Assembly (NCBI RefSeq): GCF_900496995.4
Contig: NW_024470326.1
Coordinates: 124,001-188,000 of the forward strand
Direction: 5' to 3'
Source of the DNA: Aquila chrysaetos chrysaetos
Taxonomy: Eukaryota; Chordata; Aves; Accipitriformes; Accipitridae
Length of the DNA stretch: 64,000 bases
Part shown: piece by piece, positions 32,118 to 43,129 of the stretch
How the letters are laid out: every line of letters begins with the position of its first letter
Numbering within the stretch: position 1 is the first letter of the stretch
Made by a program: the position numbers and the translations under genes
The notes under the pieces: model-generated
What the model was told of the DNA's origin: nothing
Database searches by the model: none
The model's input: only the letters and a program-made list of their open reading frames with translations

Positions 32118-33480
32118 AAGTGTTTTTACAAATATGTTAGCAGTAACAAGAATCCCAAGGAGAAGATCTATCCTTTAATGGATACAGAAGGGAACGTAGC
32201 CACCAGAGGTGAGGAAAAGGCCGAGGTACTTAATGCCTTCTTTGCCTCAGTCTTTAATAAGGAGACCAGTTATCCTCAGGGTACTCCGCCCCCTGAGCTG
32301 GAAGGTGAGGATGAAGAGCAGAACATACCCCCCCTTAATCCAGGAGGAAATAGTTAGTGACCTACTACGCCATCTGGACACTCACAAATCTATGGGACCT
32401 GATGGGATCCATCCAAGAGTACTGAGGGAACTGGTGGAGGTCCTTGCCAAGCCAATCGCCATCATCTATCAGCGATCCTGGTCAACAGGGGAGGTCCCAG
32501 AGGACTGGAGGCTTGCCAATGTGACTGCCATTTACAAGAAGGGTCAGAGGGAGGATCCGGGGAACTACAGGCCTGTCAGCCTGACCTCGGTACCAGGGAA
32601 GATTATGGAACGGTTTGTCTTGAGAGCACTCACATGGCAAGTCTGGGACAAGCAGGGGATCAGGCCCAGTCAGCATGGGTTTACGAAAGGCAGGTCCTGC
32701 TTGACCAACCTGATCTCCTTCTACGACCAGGTGACCCACCTAGTGGATGAGGGAAAGGCTGTGCATGTTATCTACCTTGACTTCAGCAAGGTCTTTGACA
32801 CTGTCTCTCATGGCATACTCCTTGAGAAGCTGGTGTCTCATGGTTTGGACAAGTGTACGCTTCGCTGGGTGAAAAACTGGCTGGATGGAGGAGCCCAGAG
32901 GGTTGTGGTGAATGGGGTGAAATCCAGCTGGCGGCAGGTCACAAGTGGCGTTCCCCAGGGCTCGGTGTTGGGCCCCGTTCTGTTTAATATCTTTATCAGT
33001 GATTTGGATGAGGGGATTGAGTGCACCCTCAGCAAGTTTGCAGATGACACCAAGTTGGGAGGCAGGGTCGATCTGCTTGAGGGTGGGGAGGCTCTACAGA
33101 GCAATCTGGACAGGCTGGATCCATGGGCTGAGGCTAATCGTATGAAGTTCACCAAGGCCAAGTGCCGGGTCCCGCACTTTGGTCACAGCAACCTCATGCA
33201 GGGCTACAGGCTTGGGGAAGAGCGGCTGGAAAGCTGCCCGGCAGAGAAAGACCTGGGCGTGCTGGTTGACAGCTGGCTGAATCTGAGTCAGCAGCGTGCC
33301 CAGGTGGCCAAGAAGGCCAATGGCATCCTGGCCTGTATCAGAAATACTGTGGCCAGCAGGAGCAGGGAGATGATTGTTCCCCTGGATTCGGCACTGGTGA
33401 GGCCGCACCTCGAGTCCTGTGTTCAGTTTTGGGCCCCTCACTACAGGAAAGACATTGAGTTGCTGGAACATGTCTAGAGA
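32118..33480 (+). pseudogene. CR1 ORF2 reverse transcriptase domain
   Basis: A long open frame (about 422 codons from 32,209) ends at a stop at 33,475-33,477. Motifs in order are [75 protein letters not shown] and the catalytic FADD at 33,037-33,048. It uses nicked target DNA as primer. The RT core looks intact, but the remaining C-terminus continues past the stop in broken frames to 33,836. Confidence 0.92.
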
Positions 33481-35289
33481 AGGGCAACCAAGTTGGTGAG
33501 GGGCCTGGAGCATAAGTCTTATGAGGAGCGGCAGGGAGCTGGGGCTGTTTAGTGCGGAGAAGAGGAGGCTGAGGGGAACCTTATAGTTCTCTACAACTAC
33601 CTGAAGGGGGGGTGTAGTGAGGTGGGTGCTGGTCTCTCTGTCAGGTGGCTGGAGATAGGACGAGAGGAAATGGCCTCAAGTTGCAGCAAGGGAGATTTAG
33701 GTTAGATATTAGGAAAATTTTTTTTGCTGAGAAGGTTGTCAGACATTGGAATAGGCTGCCCAGGGAAGCGGTTGAGTTACCATCCCTGGAGGTATTCAAA
33801 GAGCGTGTAGACAGGGTACTCCATAACATGGTTTAGTGGGCATGGCTGATGGTTGGACTCGATGATCTTGAAGGTCTTTTCCAAACTAAATGTTTGTATG
33901 ATTCTATGTACAAGAAGAAAAATAACATGGAGAAAAAGAAACCTTTTCAATTTGGTGTTGTTTAGTGTTCATATCATCTCACTTTGATTACACTCCTGAA
34001 CCTGCTCTAATTAACCACATCAGAATTGAAGACTTAAAGGAAAATGATGCACAGCGACTGGACTTGTTAGGGTGTCTTGCATGTTAATGAGCCCTCTGGT
34101 GCTGACTTCCTGAACTGCAAATCCTGAAAGAATGAAGAAGCCCCTAGAGACTTAAAAGTCAGCAGCAAGCCTCAAGTTTCCGAGCATGTTAGTGGGCTCC
34201 AGTGAGGGCCATCCCTGAATAGGCCATGGAGGGCAGGACCAGAAAAGGGACCGTCGCTGGGGGCTGGTGAAGCAGGAAGTCAGAGGCACTACTTAGAGTT
34301 GGAAAAATCAAATGTAGAGTGTGGCTGTGAAAACCCTTGACGTGTTTCACCAAGCAGGACAGCCAAGCCCTGACCCCCATCCTCTGGGAAAGGAGACCCG
34401 TTACCTCCTGGGATGCTTGGGGCTCTTCTAAGGAGCAGTGAGATGTGGGGGTGTGCAATGCTGAGTGCAGGACAGGCTCGACAGAGGGTGGGTGAGGAGG
34501 CAACAATGCCCTGGGACTATAAGAACCTGGTGTCTGCTCATGGGCCTCAGTGGAAGAGACAGCAGCCAAGGTGGAGAGGATAAGGATCTCAGTTGTGTTG
34601 GCTGGTGGTGGTCCCAGCTGCTGCAATGCTCTCAGTCATCCCCATTGCAGGCTGTCCTCCACTGTCCTGTGCCTGTGCTGGTTTCCCAGCAGACTTTAGT
34701 TACATCCCCTTTTCCCCACCACACTTGGACCCTGGGATCTGCCAAGCCATAATGATGCCCTTCTGTCCTTACTGGCTGTTGCTTCAAACACAAAGCTGTG
34801 GTTAAGCGAGGATTGGTCAAGGCCTGTGAGTTCCCCACAACCCGCCTGCCTTCTTCCAATACCCTCATCATGCTCCTCTCGCACCCAAGCTATTACAGCC
34901 CCACACTCGCTTGAATCTTCTATTTCTCTCTGTATGCCAGCCCTGAAATACATGTCCTCCTTCTGCCACCTCAAAATCAAAATTTAATTTATTTCACTTC
35001 ATCAGGATGCCCTGCTACCCCTGCCACTACTTCAAGTCTGCTACCATAGATGTGGACTGCTGTGTTGCATATATTTATGTTTGGGAAGGTCAGTGGTGTT
35101 TTTTTTTTTTTTCTTTTAATAGATACTGATACACCTGGGGAAATCTCAGAAACACATATTGATGGATTCTTGACATGGTCAGGGCTGTATATATGGGGGC
35201 ACATATAAATCATCCCTGCACCTGATGTGAATTTTTTCTGTGGTCAGGGAGACCCTCAGAGCTCTCCCTAATTTGAAAGCATGAAGGGG

Positions 35290-35720
35290 AAGGAAGGAAA
35301 GCATCATTCAGGCTGGAAGGGACATCAGGAGGTTTTTCGAAAAAACCTGCTGCTCAAAGCAGGGCCAGACCAGATTACTCAGGGCTTTATCCAAACATGC
35401 CTTAGTCACTTTCTGGGATAGAGCTGGCACATACTCCCTGGGAAACAGCTTCCAGCATCTGGCTATCCTCATGTTGGAAATGTATATCTCTATATACATA
35501 TACCCCCTTTTTTCAGCCCACTGCCTCTTGTGCTTGTGTCTTGTACCATGGACACGAGCCTGACTCAGTCTTCCTGGGAACTCTGCAATGCTGCTTCATG
35601 TTTTGCCCAAGATCTTCCTTTCTCCAGGCTGGACAAGCCCAGCTCCCTCAGGCTCTCCTCACAGCTAAAGTGTTCCTGCCTCGGACCATTATGGGGGGCC
35701 TTTGCTAAACTGGCTCCAGC
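35290..35720 (-). mobile_element. CR1 3' fragment in the left arm
   Basis: On the minus strand it reads the CR1 3' end, including LFPREYVPALSQKVTKACLD and ggtcccttccagcct-like sequence. Its mirror copy is at 44,890-45,345, so it predates the arm duplication. Confidence 0.65.
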
Positions 35721-36884
35721 TTGCCGACACCTTTCCTATATTGGGATCTGAAATCTGGACACAGTGTTCTGCATAATCTCTTCCCTCAATCACCTGGCCG
35801 TGCTCCTGTTCGTATAGCCCAGGGTGCTCCTGTCCTCCCTTGCTTCCAAGGCACACGGCTGCGTCCTGTCCATCTCGCTTTCCACCAAGACCTTTCCAAA
35901 AGGCCTCCTTCCAGCCAGGCAGCCCCCCCCGCCTGTGCCATTGCCACGATTAGTCCCCTGCAGGGGCAGAAACTGGCATCAGTCCTTGCGGGAATTCCTG
36001 ACTTTCCTGCCAGTGCATGCTCTCCTCTTCCTTGAAGCCTTTCCCTGAGCACAGGGCCTGGAGACCATTTCAGTAAAGACTCAGGCACAGCAGGCATTCA
36101 TTCCTTCAGCCCCAGCTGTGTCTGCTGTTATTAAATCACCTTGCCCATTCAGCAGCAGCCCTGCATTTTCCTTGTTCAGCCTTGGTCTCTCAGAAGTGAC
36201 CAAAGGTCTTCTGTTTGCTTCTGAATTCCCTTGCAACCAGCATCTCCAGGTGAGCTTTTCTTTTCCTACGCACATACCTCCACAACAAAGGCAACAGAAA
36301 TTCCTGCTTTGTACCTGTCCCGACCCCTGGCCTGCTGCAGCCTTGTCCCACATGGGGCTTTGCAGATAGCTCTGCTCCAGGGTCTACAGAAGGACAGAGG
36401 ATGGGCAGGGCTGTCTGTTCCTCCACACCAGCCCTTGGCCCAGCAGGGAGATGGAGATGGCGTCACAGCAAAACTCACCCTTAAATATGGGGTGACCAGC
36501 AATTGCTGGAAATGGCCAAGGAGAGACACTGGGAGTGACAAAGACCCTGAGCCACCTTCCCTGTCTGTCCACACCACCAAGGGCACAGACCGGCCTCCTC
36601 TCTCCAGCACCTGCATGTCTTCTATGCTTTCCACAAGCCCTGCCTCTGCACCACAAACCCCCGGTGTCAGTCCTTGCCCTGCATGGTCACACACTACAAA
36701 CTACACACTGATATTTTTCTCTCCTGGGCACTTTCCAGCCCAGTACAGCTCCCCCTAAACTCTTCCCACCTCCCCTGACCTCCCTCCACTTCCCCTGCCC
36801 TCTCCCCAGTGCAGCACAGTCTGGCATGGCCCCACAGCAGTGCCCACTACACGGTGCTGCAGAGCTCTGGGCACTCACCCCACC

Positions 36885-37262
36885 AAGCAGGACAGCCAAG
36901 CCCTGACCCCCATCCTCTGGGAAAGGGGGCCCGTTACCTCACAGCATGCTTGCGGCTCCTCCAAGGAGCAGTGGGATGTGGGGGTGTGCAATGCCGGGTT
37001 CAGGAAAGGCTCGACAGATGGTGGGTGAGGAGGCAACAATGCCCTGGGGCTGTACCTGGTGTCTTCTCATGGGCCTCAGTGGAAGAGACAGCAGCCAGAG
37101 TGGAGAAGATAAGCATCTCAACTGTGTTGGCTGGCGGTGGTACCAGCAGCTGCAATGCCCTCAGTCATCCCCATTCCAGTCTGTCCTACACTGTCCTATG
37201 CCTGTGCTGGATTCCCTGCAGAATTTTGTTATGTCCCCATTTCCCCATTTTCACAGGCGTGC
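36885..37262. repeat. Internal direct duplication of 34,355-34,720
   Basis: The phrases aagcaggacagccaagccct, ggtgggtgaggaggcaacaa and gcctcagtggaagagacagc occur in both segments in the same orientation. In the right arm only the outer copy exists; the equivalent inner position (43,330-43,600) has the U1-type sequence instead. Confidence 0.8.
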
Positions 37263-37506
37263 CACACAGCAGGACTCTAACCATGCTTGAAGGGCACTCA
37301 GGCTTTACACCAACCAAAGGGTTCAGAAGGAAAGCATGGAAGTGGGAAGAGAGCAGCTCGGGAAAGACCAAGCATTGGTGCTCCCTGGCAGTGCTGCTGT
37401 GCCGGGACTCTTTTCTTCTTCCCCTCTGCACACAGGCACTGCTCCCTGCAGCTGCAGAGAAGGTCTTGGAGGAAGGATCTCAGAAAAACGAGTCAGTGCA
37501 AGGCCC

Positions 37507-37512
37507 TTTATT
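37507..37512 (-). other. Poly(A) signal AATAAA downstream of the left-arm OR
   Basis: AATAAA on the minus strand about 230 bases past the OR stop, equivalent to 2,053-2,058. Confidence 0.5.
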
Positions 37513-37743
37513 TTGTTTAAACACACAGAGGGTACGGCTCCTCATTTGCACGGCATCCAGGGCACACAAAAGCTGGATAGAGTGTGAATTAGAAACCAGA
37601 GAAATAAAGACATTTCTTTGTGGAAAGCATTCAGATGAGCAAAAAAACAAAGCAACAAAGACAAACCAAACAAAAAACACACTCAAACCCCAAAATCACG
37701 TTAGGAAAAACATAAGAAGACAAGCTATACTAAGATATAAGTC

Positions 37744-38702
37744 CTATGCAAAAGACAAGAGGCAAATTATTCCTTCTGAAAAGCATCCAGTGATTAGTTT
37801 TCTCAGGGCATCCTTGATCTCGTGGTTTCTTATGCTGTAGATGAGGGGGTTCACGGTTGGAGGCACCACCGAGTACAGCAATGCCACCAGCAGGTCCAGG
37901 CATGGGGAGGACATGGAGGGCAGCTTCAGGTAGGCAAACATGGCAGTGCTTACAAACAAGGAGACCACAGCCAGGTGACGGAGGCAGGTGGAAAAGGCTT
38001 TGTGCCGTCCCTGCTCAGAGGGGATCCTCAGCACAACCCTGAAGATCTGCCCATAGGACAGCACAATGGAAACAAAACAACCAAAGACTAAACAGGCACT
38101 AAACACAAGTACCCCCACTTCCCTGAGGTAGGCATCTGAGCAGGAGAGCTTGAGGATCTGGGGGATTTCACAGAAAAAACTGGTCCACACCATTGCCTTG
38201 GCAGCGGGGTACTGAAAATGTATTGGCAGTGTGCAGCACAGCACTGAGAAACCCACTGCCCCAGGCAGCTGCTGCCATGTGGACACAAGCTCTGCTGCCC
38301 AGGAGGGTCCCGTAGTGCAGGGGTTTGCAGATGACAACGTAGCGGTCGTAGGCCATGACAGTGAGAAGAAAGTACTCTGCTGAGATCAAAAAGAGAAACA
38401 GAAATGCCTGGGCAGCACATCCTGGGTAGGTGATGGCGCTGGTGTCCCAGAGGGAGTTGGCCATGGCTTTGGGGACAGTGGTGGAGATGGAGCCCAGGTC
38501 GAGGAAGGAGAGGCTGAGGAGGAAGAAGAACATGGGTGTGTGGAGGTGGTGGTTCAGAGGCTATGGCAATGATGATGAGGCCATTTCCCAGCAGGGCAGC
38601 CAGGTAGATGCCCAGGAAGAGCCAGAAGTGCAAGAGCTGCAGCTTCCATGTTTCTGCAAACGTCAGGAGAATGAATTGGGTGATGGAGCTGCTGTTGGAC
38701 AT
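37744..38702 (-). pseudogene. OR14-like olfactory receptor, frameshifted (left arm copy)
   Basis: Full-length by alignment with its paralogs: start MSNSSS at 38,702, stop at 37,744-37,746. It retains the TM3 motif MAYDRYVVICKP (valine in place of the alanine of the other copies), SYGQIF and an intact NPLIYSIRNHEI TM7. Two single-base insertions break the frame: near 38,553 (just before TM2) and in an A run at 38,174-38,179 (extracellular loop 2, poly-T in sense). The TM6-TM7 part that is broken in the other copies is in frame here. Its upstream sequence ends at the spacer about 65 bases from the start codon, so the promoter-like region seen before the other copies is not present in its own orientation. 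Confidence 0.9.
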
Positions 38703-38765
38703 TTCATGCATCTGGGCCAGTGGGACTGTCAAAGAAGGAGAAGCCAGTGGGAAGATCTGAGATAC

Positions 38766-41700
38766 TTTTCAAAGGCACACAGGATCTAAATCATGCACTC
38801 TGTGATGCCATCTGGGGCACCTGTGACTCACCCACCCTGAATGGGAATTGCTTTCCTGCAGCTCCTGTGAGGTCCATGCCAGCCTTGGCTTCTCATGTAG
38901 CTCTGTGGCCCTGGATTGGACATGAAACAGAGTACGTGCCCTGAATTCTGTTAGGGCAGCGTGGGGACGAACCTGGGACACATGCCATTACAGTCACTGG
39001 TGGTACAGTAAATTCAGCTGATGGAAAAGAGAGAGACCAGCTCTCGCTATGGTACATGACTGCAGTCGTTCATATGAATACCTGTGTCAAGTGCCATGAA
39101 GATAAGGAGTAGGAAAAGGTTCTTTTGGGCCTTTAGTTGGGCAATAGCTGCCATGGTCACTTGGCCAAAGGAATTTCCACCAGGCTCATGCAGATTCCCA
39201 AGTTGTTGCCCCTGTTCTAGAACTTCTCTGTTACAGGTTGCTGTTACCTACAATGTATCTTGGACCACCTCTGGCAGTTCAAATGTCACCAGGGATTTGC
39301 ATCTGAACACCTGACTCCTGCCTTTGCTCTCCCTTAATTCAGATGGGAGCTGAGAGATGGAGCTCACATGCAGGTGTCTATTTTGCTCACACGTGAACTG
39401 AGGCAAGAGGAATCCCACCTCCTGTGGCTTTGTGGTGTGCATGGGAGGGAGCTGAGCCTCCTTCAAATGCCATGAGTAGAAAGGCAGGATGATTTGCCTC
39501 CATTGACCATGGATTGCCTTCCCTCAGCAGGGGTAAAGGAGATCCCTGCCTGCCTCTCTCTGGGGATCCTGCCTAACAATATGACCAAAAAACGTGGCAT
39601 GTAGATGGAAGTTTGTCTCTGAGAGGAGAATTTTATTTCAGGAAAGAAGTGTCTCTTCCTAGCTGAGGGAAGCAACACCAGTGATTGCTTCAGCCTGTTT
39701 CCCAGCAGGTTCCCCTGAGCCCCAGGGACTCCTGGAGGGAGCCCAGAGGGGGCAGAGAAAGTTCTGCCTTGGGCTGGTCCTCTGCTGCTGAGCTGGGCTG
39801 GGCTCCTGGGGAGGAGGGAGCTCCTGGCAAGCAGGCAGCATTTCAGAGAGACAGCTCTGCCCAGGAGCAGCTCCTCTGCAAAGCGCAGCAGGGCTGAGGG
39901 CACTGCCTGCAGGCACCGAGGGGAGAGGAGTGAGGGAGAGAGAGAGGTTAAAGGCAGTCTGGGGTGGGAGAATAGAGAAGAGCTGACTTGGAGAAAAATC
40001 CTCACAGCCCTTCACAGGGTAAGTCTCTGGCTGCAGGGCAATTCCTGGAATGACCTCCTAAAGCTGGCACATCCCACAGCCTATGGGATCTGTCAGGAGG
40101 ACTCTCACAGTTTGTGCAGTGTAGAGAAAAAGGACACGCTTTGGAGCAGAGGTTCCCTGCTGCACCCTCAGTGGGACAGGGCATGTCAGCTGCCTTCACC
40201 CGGGGATGGCTGCGGAGTGTGAAGCTGGGTGTGCAGCCAGGGGTGCCCAGGGCTGTCCTGCTGAGCAGGGTCCCTGCACCCCAGGGGGCTGTGTGCTGGG
40301 GCAGGGGCTCTGCCGCTGGTCAGGGTAAGTACTCAGCCTGCCTGGGGAGCTCCAACAGCAGAGTGGGGAGAAGCTGTGGGTGGAAGAAGCAACTCGCAGC
40401 AGGGCAGGGTCCTTCTGCTGACAAGAGGGTGCTGTGTGGATCGGGGCTGCTCACAGCTCCAGATCAGCCCCGGGGCATTTCTGAGGCCACTTTTCAAGGG
40501 GAAGCTCAAAGCAGGGATTGCTATAAAGTTAAGGAGCTTTCCAGAGCCTGGGTTTTCTCTTTCCTAGTCTTGGCGAATTTTCAGGAGAAATGGAAAAGGA
40601 GCTGTCATGCTTGAACAGCTCACTGAGACTGGGGAGCTGTAACTCTGAGGGATCAGTCAGTCTGACAGGAGCCTCCTGAAGTAGAGCACAGGGACTGAGA
40701 ACAACTGCCTGGCTGTGCTGGTGCCTGGGAGGTGGCATGCACAGCTGGGGAAGGGTAACTCTTTCCTGATTTCCCTGCTGCCTCTCCCTTTGCCTCTCTG
40801 AGACAGACCATCACTGCTTTTTTCCTTGGTTCTCCACTTGTCTGTGTTACTGTTACCTTGTTTCTGCTGTCAGGCTCTCTGGGGATGGGAGTTTCAGCTG
40901 CAGAGACACACACTGGTCTTGTGGGTCCTCCCATGCAGCTGTGTCCATGGGAAGAAGTGTCCCAGCTTTCCTCTCATCTGAGGGGTTATGCTCAATGCTG
41001 TCTGTGGGGCTGGGGAAAGAGCTGATTCTCCCTTACAGAGATGCCAGCACAGTAGGTCACTTGGCTGTCACCTCAGAGCGTCCTTCCAAGCTGTGAGCTG
41101 CCCTGCAGGATGCAAACCTGTCTCACAGCAGCTTTCTGTTATCAGAAAGCCCCATGGAGAAGCACAGAGATGCTATGACTGAGGAAATGCTCTTGGGCTG
41201 GTGAAATGAGCCTGGTGTGTCCTTGCCTAGAAGCAGGGTGCTGAGACTTTGAGAAAGGGTGAGACATTTGGTGGTCTGCAGTGGATGTCTCTGCTCTCAG
41301 CAGTGTCTGGTGGCTTTTCAGGGTAAAATATGGGAGCGTGATCACCCTCCACCTCAGACAGGTGCAAGCACAGTGAAAGTGGGAACTAGACAGAAGGACA
41401 GAGCAGCTCCCCTCTCTCTGCACGAAGCCACAGGCAATCCTCCTGACTTGCCTGGCTCATGCTGTTCTCCCAGACTGCAGCAGAAATGCTGAAGGCTTCC
41501 AAGATCTAAGAAAACTCCCCAGGGGCGATATAGGCAGCTGTAAAAAACCCTAGAACTCTAAAACTATTTTTACCTTCCTGGGTCCTTATCATTGGGAGTG
41601 CAGGTGCTGACAACCCCTTCTGCGTTAGGAGTGGATTCAGCTGACAAAGTCAAACACCAGACTGGCCCCTGCCCGCACCCATCCCATGAACCCACTGCTG

Positions 41701-41889
41701 CAGAGCAGGGCTGACTTCTCAAGAGCCCATGGGTAGAGGCCCTGCTCTTCATTGCACGCTCGGCCAGCACCAAGCAGGGCTCCAGCCACAGGCCTGAAGG
41801 AAGGTCTCCTAGAAAAGGAAAGGGTCTGTGTGTGTAGAGATGGGAGGGTCTATGGGAAATGGCTTTGATATTGCTCAGAGAATAATGCC
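38766..41889. repeat. Spacer of the inverted repeat; inverted copy of 3,250-6,430
   Basis: About 3.1 kb between the two head-to-head ORs. It is the upstream flank of the right OR and matches the U1 flank inverted. It holds the TATA-like box 40,522-40,527 and donors at 40,019-40,024 and 40,325-40,330 in the sense of the right OR. No protein-coding gene recognised. Confidence 0.8.
40522..40527 (+). promoter_or_regulatory. TATA-like box upstream of the U2 OR
   Basis: gctataaagttaagg, about 1.4 kb before the OR start and conserved in position in U1 and U3. A candidate only. Confidence 0.3.
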
Positions 41890-41892
41890 CTG

Positions 41893-41923
41893 ACTCTTCC
41901 CTGTCTTTTTTCTACTTTGAAAG
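41893..41923 (+). other. Candidate splice acceptor before the U2 OR
   Basis: A pyrimidine-rich run (ctcttccctgtcttttttct) ends in AAAG at 41,920-41,923, some 25 bases before the MSNGSS start codon. This fits the usual OR layout, a non-coding 5' exon spliced to a single coding exon. Confidence 0.35.
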
Positions 41924-41947
41924 CACCCCATGCCCAGAGGAAAGAAA

Positions 41948-42905
41948 ATGTCCAACGGCAGCTCCATCACTGAGTTCCTCCTCCTGGCGTTTGCAGACAC
42001 GCGGGAGCTGCAGCTCTTGCACTTCTGGCTCTTCCTGGGCATCTACCTGGCTGCCCTCCTGGCCAACGGCCTCATCATCACCGCCGTAGCCTGTGACCAC
42101 CACCTCCACACCCCCATGTACTTCTTCCTCCTCAACCTCTCCCTCCTCGACCTGGGCTCCATCTCCACCACTGTCCCCAAAGCCATGGCCAACTCCCTCT
42201 GGGACACCAGGGCCATCTCCTACCCAGGATGTGCTGCACAGGTCTTTCTGTTTGTCTTTTTGATCTCAGCAGAGTATTTTCTTCTCACTGTCATGGCCTA
42301 CGACCGCTACGTTGCCATCTGCAAGCCCCTGCACTACGGGACCCTCCTGGGCAGCAGAGCTTGTGTCCACATGGCAGCAGCTGCCTGGGGCAGTGGGTTT
42401 CTCAATGCTGTGCTGCACACAGCCAATACATTTTCGCTACCCCTCTGCCAAGGCAATGCTGTGGACCAGTTCTTCTGCGAAATCCCCCAGATCCTCAAGC
42501 TCTCCTGCTCAGATGCCTACCTCAGGGAAGTGGGGGTACTTGTATTTTCTATCTGTTTAGCTGTTGGGTGTTTTACTTTCATTGTGCTGTCCTATGGGCA
42601 GATCTTCAGGGCTGTGCTGAGGTTCCCCTCTGAGCAGGGACAGCACAAAGCCTTTTCCACCTGCCTCCCTCACCTGGCCGTGGTCTCCTTGTTTATAAGC
42701 ACTGCCATGATTTGCCTACCTGAAGCCCCCCTCCATGTCCTCCCCATCCCTGGACCTGCTGGTGGCAGTTCTGTACTCGGTGGTGCCTCCAGCCTTGAAC
42801 CCCCTCATCTACAGCATGAGAAACCATGAGATCAAGGATGCCCTGAGAAAACTAATCACTGGATGCTTTTCAGTAGGAATAAACTGCCTCTTGTCTTCTG
42901 CATAG
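41948..42905 (+). pseudogene. OR14-like olfactory receptor, one frameshift (right arm, U2 copy)
   Basis: The best preserved copy. From MSNGSS (an in-frame ATG also lies at 41,930) the frame stays open for 254 residues: N-glycosylation site at Asn3, TM1 about 22-48, PMYFFLLNLS at 56-65, conserved Cys95 and Cys177, MAYDRYVAIC at 116-125, SYGQIF in TM5, KAFSTCLPHL at 234-243. A single extra base at about 42,710 (atgatttgcc against atgtttgcc) then shifts the TM6 end, loop 3 and TM7; in the other frame NPLIYSMRNHEIKDAL is intact up to the stop at 42,903-42,905. If that base were an error the gene would be whole. An intact receptor would detect odorants in olfactory neurons. Confidence 0.9.
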
Positions 42906-43123
42906 TACTTATATCTCTTTGCAGACCAAACCTGTCTTTTGCTGGTCTTTTTATGGAGATTTTTGGTGTGGTTTTTATTTCTTCTATTTCACTTTCTTTT
43001 ACTTATCTGAAAGCTTTCCACAAAGAAATGTCTGTCTTCCTCTGGTTTCTAATTCACAGTCTATCCAGATTTTGTGTCCTGGAGGCTGTGCAAATGAGCT
43101 ATGCCCTCTGTGTGTTTAAACAA

Positions 43124-43129
43124 AATAAA
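43124..43129 (+). other. Poly(A) signal AATAAA downstream of the U2 OR
   Basis: AATAAA about 220 bases past the OR stop, followed by a T/G-rich stretch. Equivalent in all four copies. Confidence 0.5.

Larger units (their letters stand above)
29872..33907 (+). mobile_element. Near-complete CR1 LINE retrotransposon
   Basis: About 4.0 kb containing in order an ORF1 region with a cysteine motif and charged helix, an esterase-like domain, the ORF2 endonuclease, linker, reverse transcriptase, and the CR1 3' end (gatgatcttgaaggtctttt, then tatgattctatg). Most CR1 copies are only a few hundred bases. Scattered stops and frameshifts (for example near 30,140, 31,155, 32,117 and 33,476) show that it is inactive. 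Confidence 0.92.
33935..38765. repeat. Left arm of the large inverted repeat
   Basis: Reverse complement of 41,890-46,703 with high identity over several kilobases. Its outer edge lies about 30 bases after the CR1 3' end. It carries an OR pseudogene on the minus strand, a CR1 tail, and an extra internal duplication (36,885-37,262) that the other arm lacks. The stretch 33,935-37,740 has no gene that I recognise. Confidence 0.85.

Noticed and set aside
36809-37840. 343-codon open frame on the plus strand
   Set aside because: It crosses non-coding flank, the poly(A) region and the antisense of the OR C-terminus, with no family similarity.
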